A DNA stretch of 64,000 bases from Bacteroidales bacterium (GTDB lineage: Bacteria; Bacteroidota; Bacteroidia; Bacteroidales; Lentimicrobiaceae), in contig JADJEQ010000004.1 in the NCBI GenBank assembly GCA_016709025.1, positions 62,001 through 126,000 of the forward strand, written 5' to 3'. Position 1 is the stretch's first letter. The number at the start of each line of letters is the position of its first letter. Positions 36,514-46,531 of this stretch are shown here, piece by piece. A program made the translations under genes and the position numbers. A model generated the notes under the pieces. The model ran no database searches. It had not been told where the DNA came from and saw nothing but the letters and a program-made list of their open reading frames with translations.

Positions 36514-36546
36514 CAAATATATGAAAGGCTGCAGTCTTTTACCAAA
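36514..36546 (-). promoter_or_regulatory. Bacteroidota-type promoter of the DUF2752-TM2 operon
   Basis: On the minus strand TTTG (36546-36543) and TATATTTG (36521-36514) are 21 bases apart, a full match. The -7 element is 24 bases before the ATG at 36489. Confidence 0.75.
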
Positions 36547-36945
36547 TCAAATCCATTGAATGATGAATCACGACAGGTAAACGGTATAATAAGGGATGTG
36601 AATGGTACAGAAATGGCAGAAACAATCCCACAGGCATTAGATTTAAAATGCGTTGAATCGATTGATGGACGATATTCCGTATCAATTCAAAAGATATTCC
36701 ATGATAAAAAAACATTCTCCCGAATTTTTCGGAGAAAAAAATGCCAACTGCTTAAACAAAAAATTAAAAAATCTGTTATGTCAGAATTAAAACAAAAATG
36801 TGTAATTTTGCCGCCCGTTTCAGGTCACCATTAAAACCCCTGTTAAAAAACTTAATGATTATTTAACCTTCTGATGATCAACAGGTCATATTTTTCCTGT
36901 TGCTTTGCCGGCCTGAACAATAAAACCTTCACTTAGAAAATCAAA
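36547..36945. other. fusA upstream region with a TAnnTTTG element
   Basis: This is the gap between divergent promoters. TAATTTTG at 36803-36810 (plus strand) is the best -7 match for fusA and would leave a leader of about 130 bases. The -33 box is not clear. A 92-codon frame at 36556-36834 crosses this element, has no recognisable motif and is not called as a gene. Confidence 0.45.
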
Positions 36946-39024
36946 ATGCCTTTAAACAACCTCAGAAACATTGGTATTGCCGCTCACATTGATGCAGGTA
37001 AAACAACCACCACAGAACGCCTGTTATTTTTTACCGGCGTAAACCGAAAAGTCGGTGAAGTCCACGACGGAGCCGCCACCATGGATTTTATGAAGCAGGA
37101 ACAGGAACGTGGAATCACCATTGCCTCTGCTTCCATCACCTGCTCATGGAACGGAACACAGATTAACATTATTGATACACCCGGTCACGTAGACTTTACC
37201 GTGGAGGTTGAACGCTCGCTGCGGGTTATTGATGGCATGGTTGCCCTCTTTTGCGCAGTTGGTGGTGTCGAGCCACAGAGTGAAACTGTCTGGAATCAGG
37301 CTGAACGCTACAAAGTTCCACGCATTGCATTCGTAAATAAAATCGACCGCACCGGAGCCGATTACCATGATGTAATCAAACAAATGAATGAAAATCTGGA
37401 TGCCAGGGCGATTGCTTTTCAGTTTCCTGTTGGCCAGGAAGAAAACTTTAAAGGCATCATCGATCTGATGGCCTGCAAAATGTATACTTTCGACGAAAAT
37501 AAAACCATTGTTTCAGATATCCCTGAGGAGTTTAAACCCAAAGCACGTGAATTCAAACAACAATTGGTTGAATGCCTTGCTGACTTTAACGAAGAAATTC
37601 TCGGCCTTTTCCTTGATGATAAAGAAGTTCCGAATGAACTTCTCAAAGTTGCAGCCCGTGAAGCTACACTCAAACTTCTGATAACACCGGTATTCTGCGG
37701 TGCCGCATATAAAAACAAAGGAATCAGCCAATTACTTGATGCCATTGTTGATTATCTGCCTTCACCGGTGGATAAAGGTGCTGTAGTCGGTATGGATGTT
37801 GACGATCACGAAAAAGCCCGTCACCGCAATCCTTCACCGAAAGAACCGTTCTCGGCTCTTGCATTTAAACTGATTCATGATCCATATGTGGGTCAGCAGA
37901 CTTTTGTCAGGGTTTATTCAGGCACAGTGAAGAGCGGAATGCAGTTGATGAACTCAACAAAAGGAAAACCCGAACGCATCGGCCGTATTCTGAAAATTCA
38001 CGCCAAAGACCGTGAAGAAGTCAGCGAAGCAGGTCCGGGTGAAATTGTTGCACTGATCGGATTGAAGTACACCAAGACCGGTGATACGCTTTGCGACATG
38101 GAACACCAGCTTCATCTCGAAAACATTCACATTCCACCAAGTGTAATTGAGCTCAAGATAAACCCTGCCAGCCGAAAGGACCAGAGTAAATTAGGTGAGG
38201 CACTCTCCAAACTGGTGAATGAAGATCCTTCATTTCATGCCCGTTTTGACGAAGAAACAGAAGAAACTGTGATCGCCGGCATGGGCGAGTTACACCTCGA
38301 AATTATTGTTGACAGGCTAAACCGTGAATTCGGGATTGAAGTAATTGTCGGAGAGCCTTCTGTTGCTTACCGTGAGACCATTTCACAGGAAGTGGAAGTC
38401 GAATACAGGCATTCCAAGCAATCGGGTGGAAAAGGACAGTTTGCACAGACCTACCTCAGGCTTGAGCCCAACGAAGGCAAAGGATACGAGTTTATTGACA
38501 AGATCAAGGGTGGTTCTATTCCCAATGAGTATATTCCTTCAGTTAACAAAGGAATTATCAAGACAATGGCTGAAGGCGTTCTGGCTGGTTTCCCGGTGGT
38601 GGATGTCAAGGTTGTACTGCTCGACGGTCAGTTCCATGCTGTTGACTCTTCTGACTTTGCATTCCAGATCTGCTCCTCCATTTGTTTCAAGCAGGGTTTT
38701 ATGAAAGCAACGCCCATTCTGCTTGAGCCAGTGATGAAAATTGAAGTAAACACACCGGATGATTATATCGGCGATGTAGTAGGCAATCTGAACAAACGCA
38801 GGGGAAAAATTGAATCGATGCGCCGTCATCGTAAAGGTTCACAAAAACTGAATGGTTTTGTGCCCCTGATGGAAATGTTCGGATATGCAACTGCTCTCCG
38901 AAACCTATCGAGCGGCCGTGCAAACTATTCGATGGAGTTCTATCAGTACATGCCGGTTACCAAGGCTGTTCAGGAAGAAGCCCTGAAGAAAATTGCCGAA
39001 AAGAAAAGGCTGGAAAATAAATAG
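36946..39024 (+). CDS. fusA: Translation elongation factor G
   Basis: This 692-residue GTPase moves tRNAs and mRNA through the ribosome. G1 is AHIDAGKT (13-20), G2 RGITIASASITCSW, G3 DTPGH and G4 NKID, followed by domains II to V. All five domains are present at normal length. It stands alone rather than beside rpsL, rpsG or tuf. Its domain V differs from the usual form (MRRHRKGSQKLNGFVPLMEM). Both features suggest the second EF-G paralogue found in many Bacteroidota rather than the main one. That assignment is inference, and a second copy elsewhere cannot be seen here. Confidence 0.95.
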   Translation: MPLNNLRNIGIAAHIDAGKTTTTERLLFFTGVNRKVGEVHDGAATMDFMKQEQERGITIASASITCSWNGTQINIIDTPGHVDFTVEVERSLRVIDGMVALFCAVGGVEPQSETVWNQAERYKVPRIAFVNKIDRTGADYHDVIKQMNENLDARAIAFQFPVGQEENFKGIIDLMACKMYTFDENKTIVSDIPEEFKPKAREFKQQLVECLADFNEEILGLFLDDKEVPNELLKVAAREATLKLLITPVFCGAAYKNKGISQLLDAIVDYLPSPVDKGAVVGMDVDDHEKARHRNPSPKEPFSALAFKLIHDPYVGQQTFVRVYSGTVKSGMQLMNSTKGKPERIGRILKIHAKDREEVSEAGPGEIVALIGLKYTKTGDTLCDMEHQLHLENIHIPPSVIELKINPASRKDQSKLGEALSKLVNEDPSFHARFDEETEETVIAGMGELHLEIIVDRLNREFGIEVIVGEPSVAYRETISQEVEVEYRHSKQSGGKGQFAQTYLRLEPNEGKGYEFIDKIKGGSIPNEYIPSVNKGIIKTMAEGVLAGFPVVDVKVVLLDGQFHAVDSSDFAFQICSSICFKQGFMKATPILLEPVMKIEVNTPDDYIGDVVGNLNKRRGKIESMRRHRKGSQKLNGFVPLMEMFGYATALRNLSSGRANYSMEFYQYMPVTKAVQEEALKKIAEKKRLENK

Positions 39025-39046
39025 TTTTCAGGCAATCTGTTGACCA

Positions 39047-39087
39047 AAATCCCGTCCCGGTGCTGATATTCCGGACGGGATTTTTGT
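39047..39087 (+). terminator. Rho-independent terminator of fusA
   Basis: AAATCCCGTCCCGG pairs with CCGGACGGGATTT (one bulge) around TGCTGATATT, followed by TTTTTG. It starts 23 bases past the stop. Confidence 0.88.
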
Positions 39088-39200
39088 TTGGAATCCCTCC
39101 TGATTTTGAAAACCTGCAATAAAATATTGATTTCTGCGATGATAAGTAGGCCCGGTTACTATCAATAATTTCATTTCCTTTGCAAAAAAAAACCAACTGC

Positions 39201-40481
39201 ATGAATATCCTTTTGCTTGGTTCAGGGGGGCGCGAACATGCCATTGCCTGGAAACTTGCCCAAAGTACTGAAATTCAGAAACTTTACATTGCTCCTGGCA
39301 ACGCCGGAACCAGCCTCACAGGCATTAATGTACCGATTGAAGTCAATGATTTTGAAGGCATAAAGCTTTTCGTGCTTGAAAACGATGTGGATATGGTGGT
39401 GGTCGGCCCCGAAGAACCACTGGTAAATGGTATTGCTGACTTTTTCCTGAACGATGGGCTGTTGAGTGACATTCCGGTCATCGGACCTTCAAAATCCGGT
39501 GCAAGGCTGGAAGGCAGCAAAGATTTTGCCAAGGCGTTTATGCAACGTTATGGCATTCCAACAGCGGCTTACCGCACCTTTTCAAGCACTGAATCTGCTG
39601 CAGCCAAAGAATTCCTCCGGTCACTCAAGCCCCCCTATGTGCTTAAAGCCGATGGTTTAGCGGCCGGCAAAGGGGTAATAATCTGCCCTGATATACTTGA
39701 AGCCGATCAGGAGCTAACCGAAATGCTCGATCATGCAAGGTTTGGTAAAGCGTCGGAAAAAGTAGTGATTGAAGAATTCCTTTCAGGCATCGAACTATCG
39801 GTTTTTGTTCTTACTGATGGAAAGTCCTGGATATTGCTTCCGGAAGCAAAAGATTACAAACGGATCGGCGAAGGAGATACCGGGCTCAATACAGGTGGTA
39901 TGGGTTCTATATCACCAGTTCCGTTTGCAGATTCTGAGTTTATGGAAAAAGTCAGATTACGGATCATAGAACCTACTATTCAGGGGTTACAATCAGAGAA
40001 TATTGATTACAAAGGTTTTATTTTTTTCGGTCTGATCAATGTGAACGGAAACCCTTATGTAATTGAATACAATGTCAGAATGGGCGATCCTGAAACCGAA
40101 TCGGTGATACCACGCATTAAAACCGATCTTGTTTACCTCTTCAGGAAAGTTGCCGATCAATCGCTGGGATCAGCAAGGATTGAGTTTGAGGAGCGGTGTG
40201 CAGCCACAGTTATGTTGGTTTCTGGTGGCTATCCGGGAAGTTACCTGAAAGGATTTCAGGTGGATGGTCTTGACAGGGAATATCCTTCCTTGTTGTTCCA
40301 CTCCGGCACCATTACAGATGAAAATGACAATCTTGTGAAGACAAGCGGTGGACGTGTTATTGCAGTAACTTCATTGGCCGGCACTACTCAGGAAGCACTT
40401 CTGCAGTCATATACCACTGCCGCAGAAATAGACTTTCAGGGCAAAACCCTGAGAAAAGACCTCGGATTCGACCTGTTCTGA
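39201..40481 (+). CDS. purD: Phosphoribosylamine--glycine ligase (GARS)
   Basis: This 426-residue ATP-grasp enzyme makes glycinamide ribonucleotide, the second step of purine synthesis. The N-domain opens NILLLGSGGREHAIAWKLAQ. The ATP-grasp core has YVLKADGLAAGKGVIIC (about 140-156). GDTGLNTGGMGSISPVP and EYNVRMGDPETESV are family signatures. I chose the ATG at 39201, since the in-frame TTG 21 bases upstream adds only MQKKTNC. It is transcribed on its own after the fusA terminator. Confidence 0.97.
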   Translation: MNILLLGSGGREHAIAWKLAQSTEIQKLYIAPGNAGTSLTGINVPIEVNDFEGIKLFVLENDVDMVVVGPEEPLVNGIADFFLNDGLLSDIPVIGPSKSGARLEGSKDFAKAFMQRYGIPTAAYRTFSSTESAAAKEFLRSLKPPYVLKADGLAAGKGVIICPDILEADQELTEMLDHARFGKASEKVVIEEFLSGIELSVFVLTDGKSWILLPEAKDYKRIGEGDTGLNTGGMGSISPVPFADSEFMEKVRLRIIEPTIQGLQSENIDYKGFIFFGLINVNGNPYVIEYNVRMGDPETESVIPRIKTDLVYLFRKVADQSLGSARIEFEERCAATVMLVSGGYPGSYLKGFQVDGLDREYPSLLFHSGTITDENDNLVKTSGGRVIAVTSLAGTTQEALLQSYTTAAEIDFQGKTLRKDLGFDLF

Positions 40482-40500
40482 CCCAAAAGGCAAGTTAAAA

Positions 40501-40578
40501 GTAAAAAGTCTAAACCCTGCCTGCGGCAGGCAGGCTGTCCGCCCTCCTGAGGCGGGTAGACCAGCAGGCGGTGTAAAA
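40501..40578 (+). repeat. 78-bp double-hairpin dispersed element, copy 1
   Basis: The sequence runs from GTAAAAAGTCTAAACC to GGCGGTGTAAAA and contains two GC-rich palindromes, CCTGCCTGCGGCAGGCAGG and CCGCCCTCCTGAGGCGGG. Its reverse complement matches 57729-57806 at 76 of 78 positions. A decayed GCCTGACGCAGGC piece and GTCAGGCGGG follow at 40590-40660. It lies in the gap between purD and the DUF6427 gene. Confidence 0.92.
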
Positions 40579-40747
40579 TGTAAAAAGCCCTGGTTGCCTG
40601 ACGCAGGCAGGACTGACCAGAATAAAGTTACTTTTTTTTGATTTTAGTTGGTCAGGCGGGTAAAATTATCTGTTTAAATGATGGAACTTTCATTTCGTCC
40701 AATGCGCGTTTTACAATTTAAATAACCCTTTATTAGTTTGCTGAGTA

Positions 40748-41728
40748 ATGATAAAAAGACTTGCCAAAGCCGGAATCTTTCCCCAGATTATTGTACTTGT
40801 AATCCTGTCTCTGGCATATTTTACAACCCCACAGGCAAAGCTTTTTCAACTGTCTGTTCCTGATCATACTGCCCCATTGGGTGAATGGATTTACCGGATG
40901 ATGTCGGGTTATCCGGATATGGCCCAACCACTGGTGGTGATACTGATTGTCAGTATGGCCATTACACTTAATGCCTTACTTATCAGGCACGATATTAGTC
41001 CCAGACAATCATTGCTTCCGGCAATTGTCGCGCTTATCCTGATGCTTTTTACACCCGATGCCTTTCACCTGATTGTCACCCTTGCCTGTTTGATTCTGTT
41101 GCTGTTAAGCCTTCACAATGTGATGGGCCTTTATGGTGAGCAGCATCCATACAGCAAGGTATTAAATGCAACATTTGCCATTTCTGTGGCTTCTATGATT
41201 TCGCCCCCGGTCATCCTCTTTATATTTTTTGTTTGGTTTGGCTTTTTCACTTTCAGAATCAATTCCTGGAGAGAATGGGTAATCTCATTGATGGGGATTA
41301 TTCTGCCTTATTTTTACCTGGCATTGCTTTATTTATGGAATGACAATCTGGTTTATGCCGGAAGTCTCTATCAGGAAATGATCAATAACTTCCGTTTTAC
41401 CATTGAAAGGCCCGGGTTTCTTGAATTTATCACCCTGGGGATATTTGCAGTCTGGATAATTCTTTCAACGTCCAGGTTTATTGCAGATGCTGGGGAGAAG
41501 GTGATCAGTATCCGGAAGAAAATGTGGATAATCAACCACTTTACACTTGCCGGCTTCGTTGCTGTCTTGCTTTCAGGTGGAGCCATGATGGCGATGCTAC
41601 CGTTGATTTACATACCAGCTTCAGCAATTATCGCATATGCTGTTTCAAACAGCCGCCGCATGTGGATTCATGATTTATTGTTCATACTTTCGTTGGCTGC
41701 AGCCCTGCTAAACAGGTTTGATCTGTAG
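40748..41728 (+). CDS. DUF6427 polytopic membrane protein
   Basis: This 326-residue protein has about nine to ten membrane helices and short loops throughout. It resembles the Bacteroidota DUF6427 family, including VILFIFFVWFGFFTFRINSWREW (about 156-178) and the helix after DNLVYAGSLYQEM. Its function is unknown. It lies 56 bases before rnhB on the same strand and may be co-transcribed with it. Confidence 0.85.
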   Translation: MIKRLAKAGIFPQIIVLVILSLAYFTTPQAKLFQLSVPDHTAPLGEWIYRMMSGYPDMAQPLVVILIVSMAITLNALLIRHDISPRQSLLPAIVALILMLFTPDAFHLIVTLACLILLLLSLHNVMGLYGEQHPYSKVLNATFAISVASMISPPVILFIFFVWFGFFTFRINSWREWVISLMGIILPYFYLALLYLWNDNLVYAGSLYQEMINNFRFTIERPGFLEFITLGIFAVWIILSTSRFIADAGEKVISIRKKMWIINHFTLAGFVAVLLSGGAMMAMLPLIYIPASAIIAYAVSNSRRMWIHDLLFILSLAAALLNRFDL

Positions 41729-41784
41729 TTCGAAATTATTTCCGGATCTGCTGTAAAAGCTAATCAAAATTGAAATAATTAAGG

Positions 41785-42387
41785 ATGCTTAAGCCATTTT
41801 TTTCGACAATCTATGCATTGGAAGCCGGGGCTGATGAAGCCGGCCGCGGTTGTCTGGCCGGTCCGGTGTTTGCTGCTGCCGTTATTTTGCCTGAACATTT
41901 CATCAGCAACGAGTTGAACGATTCGAAGCAGGTGTCGGAGAAACAAAGAAACCGGCTCAGGCAATTGATTGAGGATAAGGCAGTAGCCTGGCAGGTTGCT
42001 TCGGTTAGTGCAGAGGAAATCGACCGCATCAATATCCTGAATGCATCCTTCATGGCCATGCATATGGCAATCAGAGACCTTAAGTTAGTACCGGAACTCT
42101 TGCTGATCGATGGCAACCGCTTTACTCCATACCCCGGAATTAATCACCGCTGTTTTATTAAAGGAGATGGAATCTATATGTCGGTTGCAGCCGCATCGAT
42201 ACTCGCTAAAACACACCGCGATGAGTTTATGAAGAAATTACATACTGAATTTCCGGAATACGGTTGGGATCAGAACAAAGGTTACGGAACACTGCAACAC
42301 AGAAGAGCAATAAAGGAGTACGGTCAGACAATCTGGCACCGGAAATCATTCAAAGTTAAAGATCAACTAAGGCTGGATTTCGATTGA
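41785..42387 (+). CDS. rnhB: Ribonuclease HII
   Basis: This 200-residue enzyme removes RNA from RNA-DNA hybrids and single ribonucleotides from DNA. The active-site residues are seen as D17-E18 in AGADEAGRGCLAGPV, the Asp in LLIDGN (about 109) and the Asp in KTHRDEFM (about 148). The RNase HII motif YGWDQNKGYGTLQHRRAI follows. Length is normal. A start at 41785 gives MLKPFFSTIYALEAGADEAG, the expected short lead before the first motif. Confidence 0.97.
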   Translation: MLKPFFSTIYALEAGADEAGRGCLAGPVFAAAVILPEHFISNELNDSKQVSEKQRNRLRQLIEDKAVAWQVASVSAEEIDRINILNASFMAMHMAIRDLKLVPELLLIDGNRFTPYPGINHRCFIKGDGIYMSVAAASILAKTHRDEFMKKLHTEFPEYGWDQNKGYGTLQHRRAIKEYGQTIWHRKSFKVKDQLRLDFD

Positions 42388-42424
42388 AATCAAAAAGAAC
42401 ATCATCTGATACCTGGAAACCGGA

Positions 42425-43327
42425 TTAATCCGAAAATGAAACCAGATCGCGGAAGCAGAGTTTCAGGAAGAAACTCATATGAGGCGTAAATCCGCTGTTC
42501 GGTTCAATAGCTATATGTTTGTAATAGAATGTAAATCCAGGTTCAATAGCAATGGCCGGACTGAACTCAAAGCGGGCTCCCACGGTTCCGAATATACCAA
42601 ACCCAATGCCACCCTGCCTGACTTCATACGCCTGTTGATTTCCTCCGGGGACATATGAGTTGTTGAGATATTGATTTACCAGATTGTAAGGTTTATCCTC
42701 AATAACAAGCACATGTTCTTTTACCAGGGTATTGTTCATATTAATCCCTCCTCCCAGCAGAAGCCTGGCAATTTTATGATTACCAAATGCATGATTAATA
42801 CCCAGATCCAACAGATTCCGCTCCTCTGTTCCCACTATCGGGCATAACCTGATATCGGGTTCGGTCAGATAATCTTTTGGATCCACCTCAATGGTCACCA
42901 CATCTTTTGCCTGCAATTTTGCGTAGGTGAACTGAAGGTAAATACCGGTGCGGCAATCAAGGTCATATTTCGCGAATAAGCCAAAAGAGAAGGCCGGTTC
43001 ATATTTCATTTTTTCGGGATATTCACTGACAAAAAATGTATCAGCAGCCCCCAGCAACAGGTAAATTTCATCATTCCAGTAATCATTATTGAATACATAA
43101 TCGACATTGTTTTCATTTTCCGGCTTGCCTGAATAAAAATCAGCTGTTTCCCGACCAGCAAAATAAAAACCGGCATTTACGCCATATTCAAGCCCCCTGC
43201 GTTCAAGGCAACGCGCGCTATCACCGTATTCATTGTCCTGGGCACTGATTCCCTGACAAATAAATAACAGGGAAAAAGCCATAATTATCAGGTTAGTTCT
43301 GCTTCCGGTTTTAAGTTTCAAATACAT
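42425..43327 (-). CDS. Probable outer-membrane beta-barrel protein
   Basis: This 300-residue protein has a signal peptide at about 12-30 (LIIMAFSLLFICQGISAQ), then amphipathic strands, including YGVNAGFYFAG, FSFGLFAKYDLDCRTGIYLQFTYA, GGIGFGIFGTVGARFEFSPAIAIEPGFTFYYKHI and a terminal MSFFLKLCF. The shape matches the porin-family/PorT-like barrels of this phylum, but I cannot give a specific family. It is encoded divergently from the large propeller protein at 43509. The first Met at 43327 and a second at 43282 are both possible starts. Confidence 0.8.
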   Translation of the reverse strand: MYLKLKTGSRTNLIIMAFSLLFICQGISAQDNEYGDSARCLERRGLEYGVNAGFYFAGRETADFYSGKPENENNVDYVFNNDYWNDEIYLLLGAADTFFVSEYPEKMKYEPAFSFGLFAKYDLDCRTGIYLQFTYAKLQAKDVVTIEVDPKDYLTEPDIRLCPIVGTEERNLLDLGINHAFGNHKIARLLLGGGINMNNTLVKEHVLVIEDKPYNLVNQYLNNSYVPGGNQQAYEVRQGGIGFGIFGTVGARFEFSPAIAIEPGFTFYYKHIAIEPNSGFTPHMSFFLKLCFRDLVSFSD

Positions 43328-43508
43328 CGATGGCTGGATTTCTGTTCAAACCTACATATTTTTTTAAAAGGCTCAACAAAATCTGTTATTGAATTAACGT
43401 AATTCATTCATCAGTTTTATGAACATCCCATTGTTGATTAGTATTGTAAGGATTGATTATAAAAGAAAAATTTTGAACTTAACTTTGAAAACCTGCATAA
43501 ACAAACAG

Positions 43509-46247
43509 ATGAAGAGATACCTTACTTATCTGATTATTATTGGCGCTATTGGAATTTCAGTCCTTGCGGCTTTCCCGGTTCGTAATTACTATCTGTTTTT
43601 GAAAGAGCCAATTGCTCCGCTTACCGATGCCATACCCTTACAAACAGGAATTCTCATCAAAACCGGATCGCTGAATAAATTAATTGAGATTTTACGTTCG
43701 TCCGGCTTCATTGACTTACCTGATAAAAGTAAAACATGGGATGGCATTAAAACCCTGGGTGAAAATGTATCCGGTATCAGCCTGAAAAGTAGTTTTTTCG
43801 CTGAAGTTGCAGCTCAGAATGAGGTGGTAATCTGTCTGGTTCCCGGCAAGGATATGGTTCCTGAAATGTTGTTTCTGGCTGGCACAGGAAAAACATCCCA
43901 CCGGAACATCAGGGAAGAAATTGAAAGCACCCTGATCCCGGGTCAAAAAATTGTAAGAGTTAAACATAAACCCTGTGATCTGTATAGCATAAAACTGGAG
44001 GAACAGGAAATCTGGTTTTATATTCATAAGGGAATTCTGGCCATCGCTTTCGACCGGTATATTCTGGAACAATCCTGTGATGCCCTGAACATGGAGAAGA
44101 ACCTGACTGATGACCGTTCTTTTCAAAAGCTCACCGAAACTTCCGGTAAACGGGTGGATGGAGTAATGATGATCAACAATAAAAAACTGATAGAAGCATT
44201 AGTCCGGACAGATGACAACAATCCACTGGATTTTAAAGGATCGCCATTTAATTCATGGATTTCGCTTGACCTGCACATAGAAAAGAACAGGATTCTAATG
44301 GATGGCTTTACAGCCGGTCAACAGGAAACCAGCATATTCACAGGTCAGGAGCCCGGCGAGACCAGCAATATTGGAATGCTGCCATCCGGAACAGCCTTTG
44401 CCATTCAAATCTCCATCAGCGACCAGCTGGCTTATACGGCGGGTTTTATGAATAAGGATACCCTGCATATAACCGGATACGACTCGGCAAACCAAACCAC
44501 TTCCATGGAAATCTTCAGACGGGAAGATCACTTACGATCATGGATAGGCAATACTATAAGCCTGGCATTGATGCCCCGCTATTTTTCAGGTGACAAGTCA
44601 TCCAGACTGATGCTGATAGATATCAAAAATGCGGACAGTGCTGTAAACTCGCTTAAACCCTATTTACAGCCTTTCAAAGATGACATTTATATATTTACCG
44701 CTCATGATCTCCCTGAAAGGCTCTGGGGGAAATTATTTGCATCCACAGGACAACAATATTGCCTGCTGACAGACAGGATGCTGGCCATTTCTCCCTCTCC
44801 GGGGTTGCTGGAGTTTTATTCAGGAGAATTATCGGAAAACCGTCTACTGGGAAGTACAACACTTTACCAGGAGGGTGCTGCTCTGCTACTCGGGAAAAGT
44901 AATGTTACTATATTTGCTATTCCACTTGTCTGCAGCCAATATTTCAAGGCATACAATCCAGGCAATAACAGCAACATTTCACAAAAATGGATTGATTTGC
45001 CGGCCTCTACCGGTTTGATCTGCATGCAATTCAGTGCCGGCGCCCCGCTGATGTTTACACACGCCTTTTCCCTATTAAATTCCACGAAATACAGCCGGAC
45101 ATTGAATGAGCCCGATTACAACAAGTTTGACTCCCTCCCCGGTTCAGGAAAGGAAGACAAATCCCCGCAAACAAAGACCAAATCCAAAAAAGAAATATCA
45201 AACAAGGGCGACGTAATTAATAAAATAATGGTGTTTCCCGGACAGAAATCCGGCAACAAGCTGATCCTCGCCTTCAATAAAAATATGATTCATGCATTCT
45301 CTGAAAAAGGCGAATTGCAGTGGGCATACAAGTGCGAAGAGGAACCTGCCGGCGGGATTGTTGAGCTTGAAATTAAAAAGCAGAAAGGGAAATGTTTCAT
45401 GTTTGCTGCAGGAAAATTTCTCCATATCATTGACCAGGATGGCCGGGAGCTTAAAGGCTATCCGGTAAAAATACCCTCCGCTGCAATTGGATATCCGGCC
45501 GTTTTCGATTATGACCATAACAGAGATTACCGGATACTATACCAGGGGAAAGATAATTTACTTCATAATATAACCATTGACGGCAAAGACCTGACCGGTT
45601 GGCAACAAACTAAGCTGGATAACGGGTTATCAAATCCCCCGCAATTTTTCAGAACCAGTGGCAAGGATTTCATCGTGTATGCCGATACCAAAGGGAGAGT
45701 AAACATCACTGACAGAAGGGGAAGACAAAGAATCAAGGTTGAGGAGGGGCTCCTTAGGTCAACCGGCTCCCTGATATATGAAAATACAACCAACAACAAG
45801 GGCATCTTTCTGATGGCCTCTTCCAAAGGAGACCTCGCCTACATCGATATCAACGGCAAAACAACCGTAAGCAGGTTTGGGGATCATGGAAATCATCCCT
45901 GGTTCGATTACTGCGATTTTACAGGCGACAAAACAAATGATTTCATCTTCTGCGGTAATGGCAAGGTTTCCGTTTACTCTAAAAAGAAAGATGTGATCGC
46001 TTCTGCAACTGTGCCAGGTGCCGGTTTCTCAAAACCAACAGTTTATTCGTCAAAACGGGTAAGTTGGCTGGCAGTGCGCGATGTAAAAAGCAGGAAAATT
46101 GTCGTCTTGAATTCCAATAACCAGTCAGTTAAAGGAAGTTCTCTGTTCAGTGATACTGACCCCGTGATTTATTACAGTGAAGGTGAAAAGATGCCGGTAT
46201 TGGTAACTGTACTTGATGGAAAACTTATTTTCACCCTTCTGAAATAG
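43509..46247 (+). CDS. Large membrane-anchored protein with C-terminal beta-propeller
   Basis: This 912-residue protein runs from ATG 43509; the open frame reaches 43419 but the added 30 residues are basic and precede a good signal anchor (MKRYLTYLIIIGAIGISVLAAF). Residues 25-530 resemble DUF3352-type envelope proteins, with repeated strand-helix units. A Lys-rich linker (KEDKSPQTKTKSKKEIS, about 560-576) leads to a PQQ/VCBS-like propeller (GQKSGNKLILAFNKNMIHAF, FAAGKFLHIIDQDGRELKGYP, FICGNGKVSVYSKK). It is probably held in the inner membrane facing the periplasm. Function unknown. Confidence 0.83.
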   Translation: MKRYLTYLIIIGAIGISVLAAFPVRNYYLFLKEPIAPLTDAIPLQTGILIKTGSLNKLIEILRSSGFIDLPDKSKTWDGIKTLGENVSGISLKSSFFAEVAAQNEVVICLVPGKDMVPEMLFLAGTGKTSHRNIREEIESTLIPGQKIVRVKHKPCDLYSIKLEEQEIWFYIHKGILAIAFDRYILEQSCDALNMEKNLTDDRSFQKLTETSGKRVDGVMMINNKKLIEALVRTDDNNPLDFKGSPFNSWISLDLHIEKNRILMDGFTAGQQETSIFTGQEPGETSNIGMLPSGTAFAIQISISDQLAYTAGFMNKDTLHITGYDSANQTTSMEIFRREDHLRSWIGNTISLALMPRYFSGDKSSRLMLIDIKNADSAVNSLKPYLQPFKDDIYIFTAHDLPERLWGKLFASTGQQYCLLTDRMLAISPSPGLLEFYSGELSENRLLGSTTLYQEGAALLLGKSNVTIFAIPLVCSQYFKAYNPGNNSNISQKWIDLPASTGLICMQFSAGAPLMFTHAFSLLNSTKYSRTLNEPDYNKFDSLPGSGKEDKSPQTKTKSKKEISNKGDVINKIMVFPGQKSGNKLILAFNKNMIHAFSEKGELQWAYKCEEEPAGGIVELEIKKQKGKCFMFAAGKFLHIIDQDGRELKGYPVKIPSAAIGYPAVFDYDHNRDYRILYQGKDNLLHNITIDGKDLTGWQQTKLDNGLSNPPQFFRTSGKDFIVYADTKGRVNITDRRGRQRIKVEEGLLRSTGSLIYENTTNNKGIFLMASSKGDLAYIDINGKTTVSRFGDHGNHPWFDYCDFTGDKTNDFIFCGNGKVSVYSKKKDVIASATVPGAGFSKPTVYSSKRVSWLAVRDVKSRKIVVLNSNNQSVKGSSLFSDTDPVIYYSEGEKMPVLVTVLDGKLIFTLLK

Positions 46248-46248
46248 T

Positions 46249-46274
46249 AAAACGCCGTCTACCGACGGCGTTTT
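46249..46274. terminator. Rho-independent terminator, usable in both directions
   Basis: AAAACGCCGTC / GACGGCGTTTT is an 11-bp perfect stem around TACC, starting two bases past the stop of the large propeller gene. The A and T tails would also serve minus-strand transcripts from the LysM gene. Confidence 0.9.
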
Positions 46275-46531
46275 ACTAACCTTAATAACCAAATCGCATT
46301 ATCCAACAATCAGAATTAAACCTGGTATCCTTTTCAGGATAACCGTTCAGGAAAAGCCAAATCCCAAAGTACATTTTGATTGATACTATTAATCTGAATT
46401 TAACGGAAAAGTAACTTGCCGGCGATATTGAATTTATAATCAGAATCCTCTTAAACTGTTTAAATTTTTGATTCCATTTTCAACAGGCCCGTCCTTTAGG
46501 GTGGGTTAAATAATAAAACAGAAATACCAGG

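Noticed and set aside
36556..36834. 92-codon plus-strand frame upstream of fusA
   Set aside because: It crosses the probable fusA -7 element, has no recognisable motif and has an unstructured, Lys-rich end.
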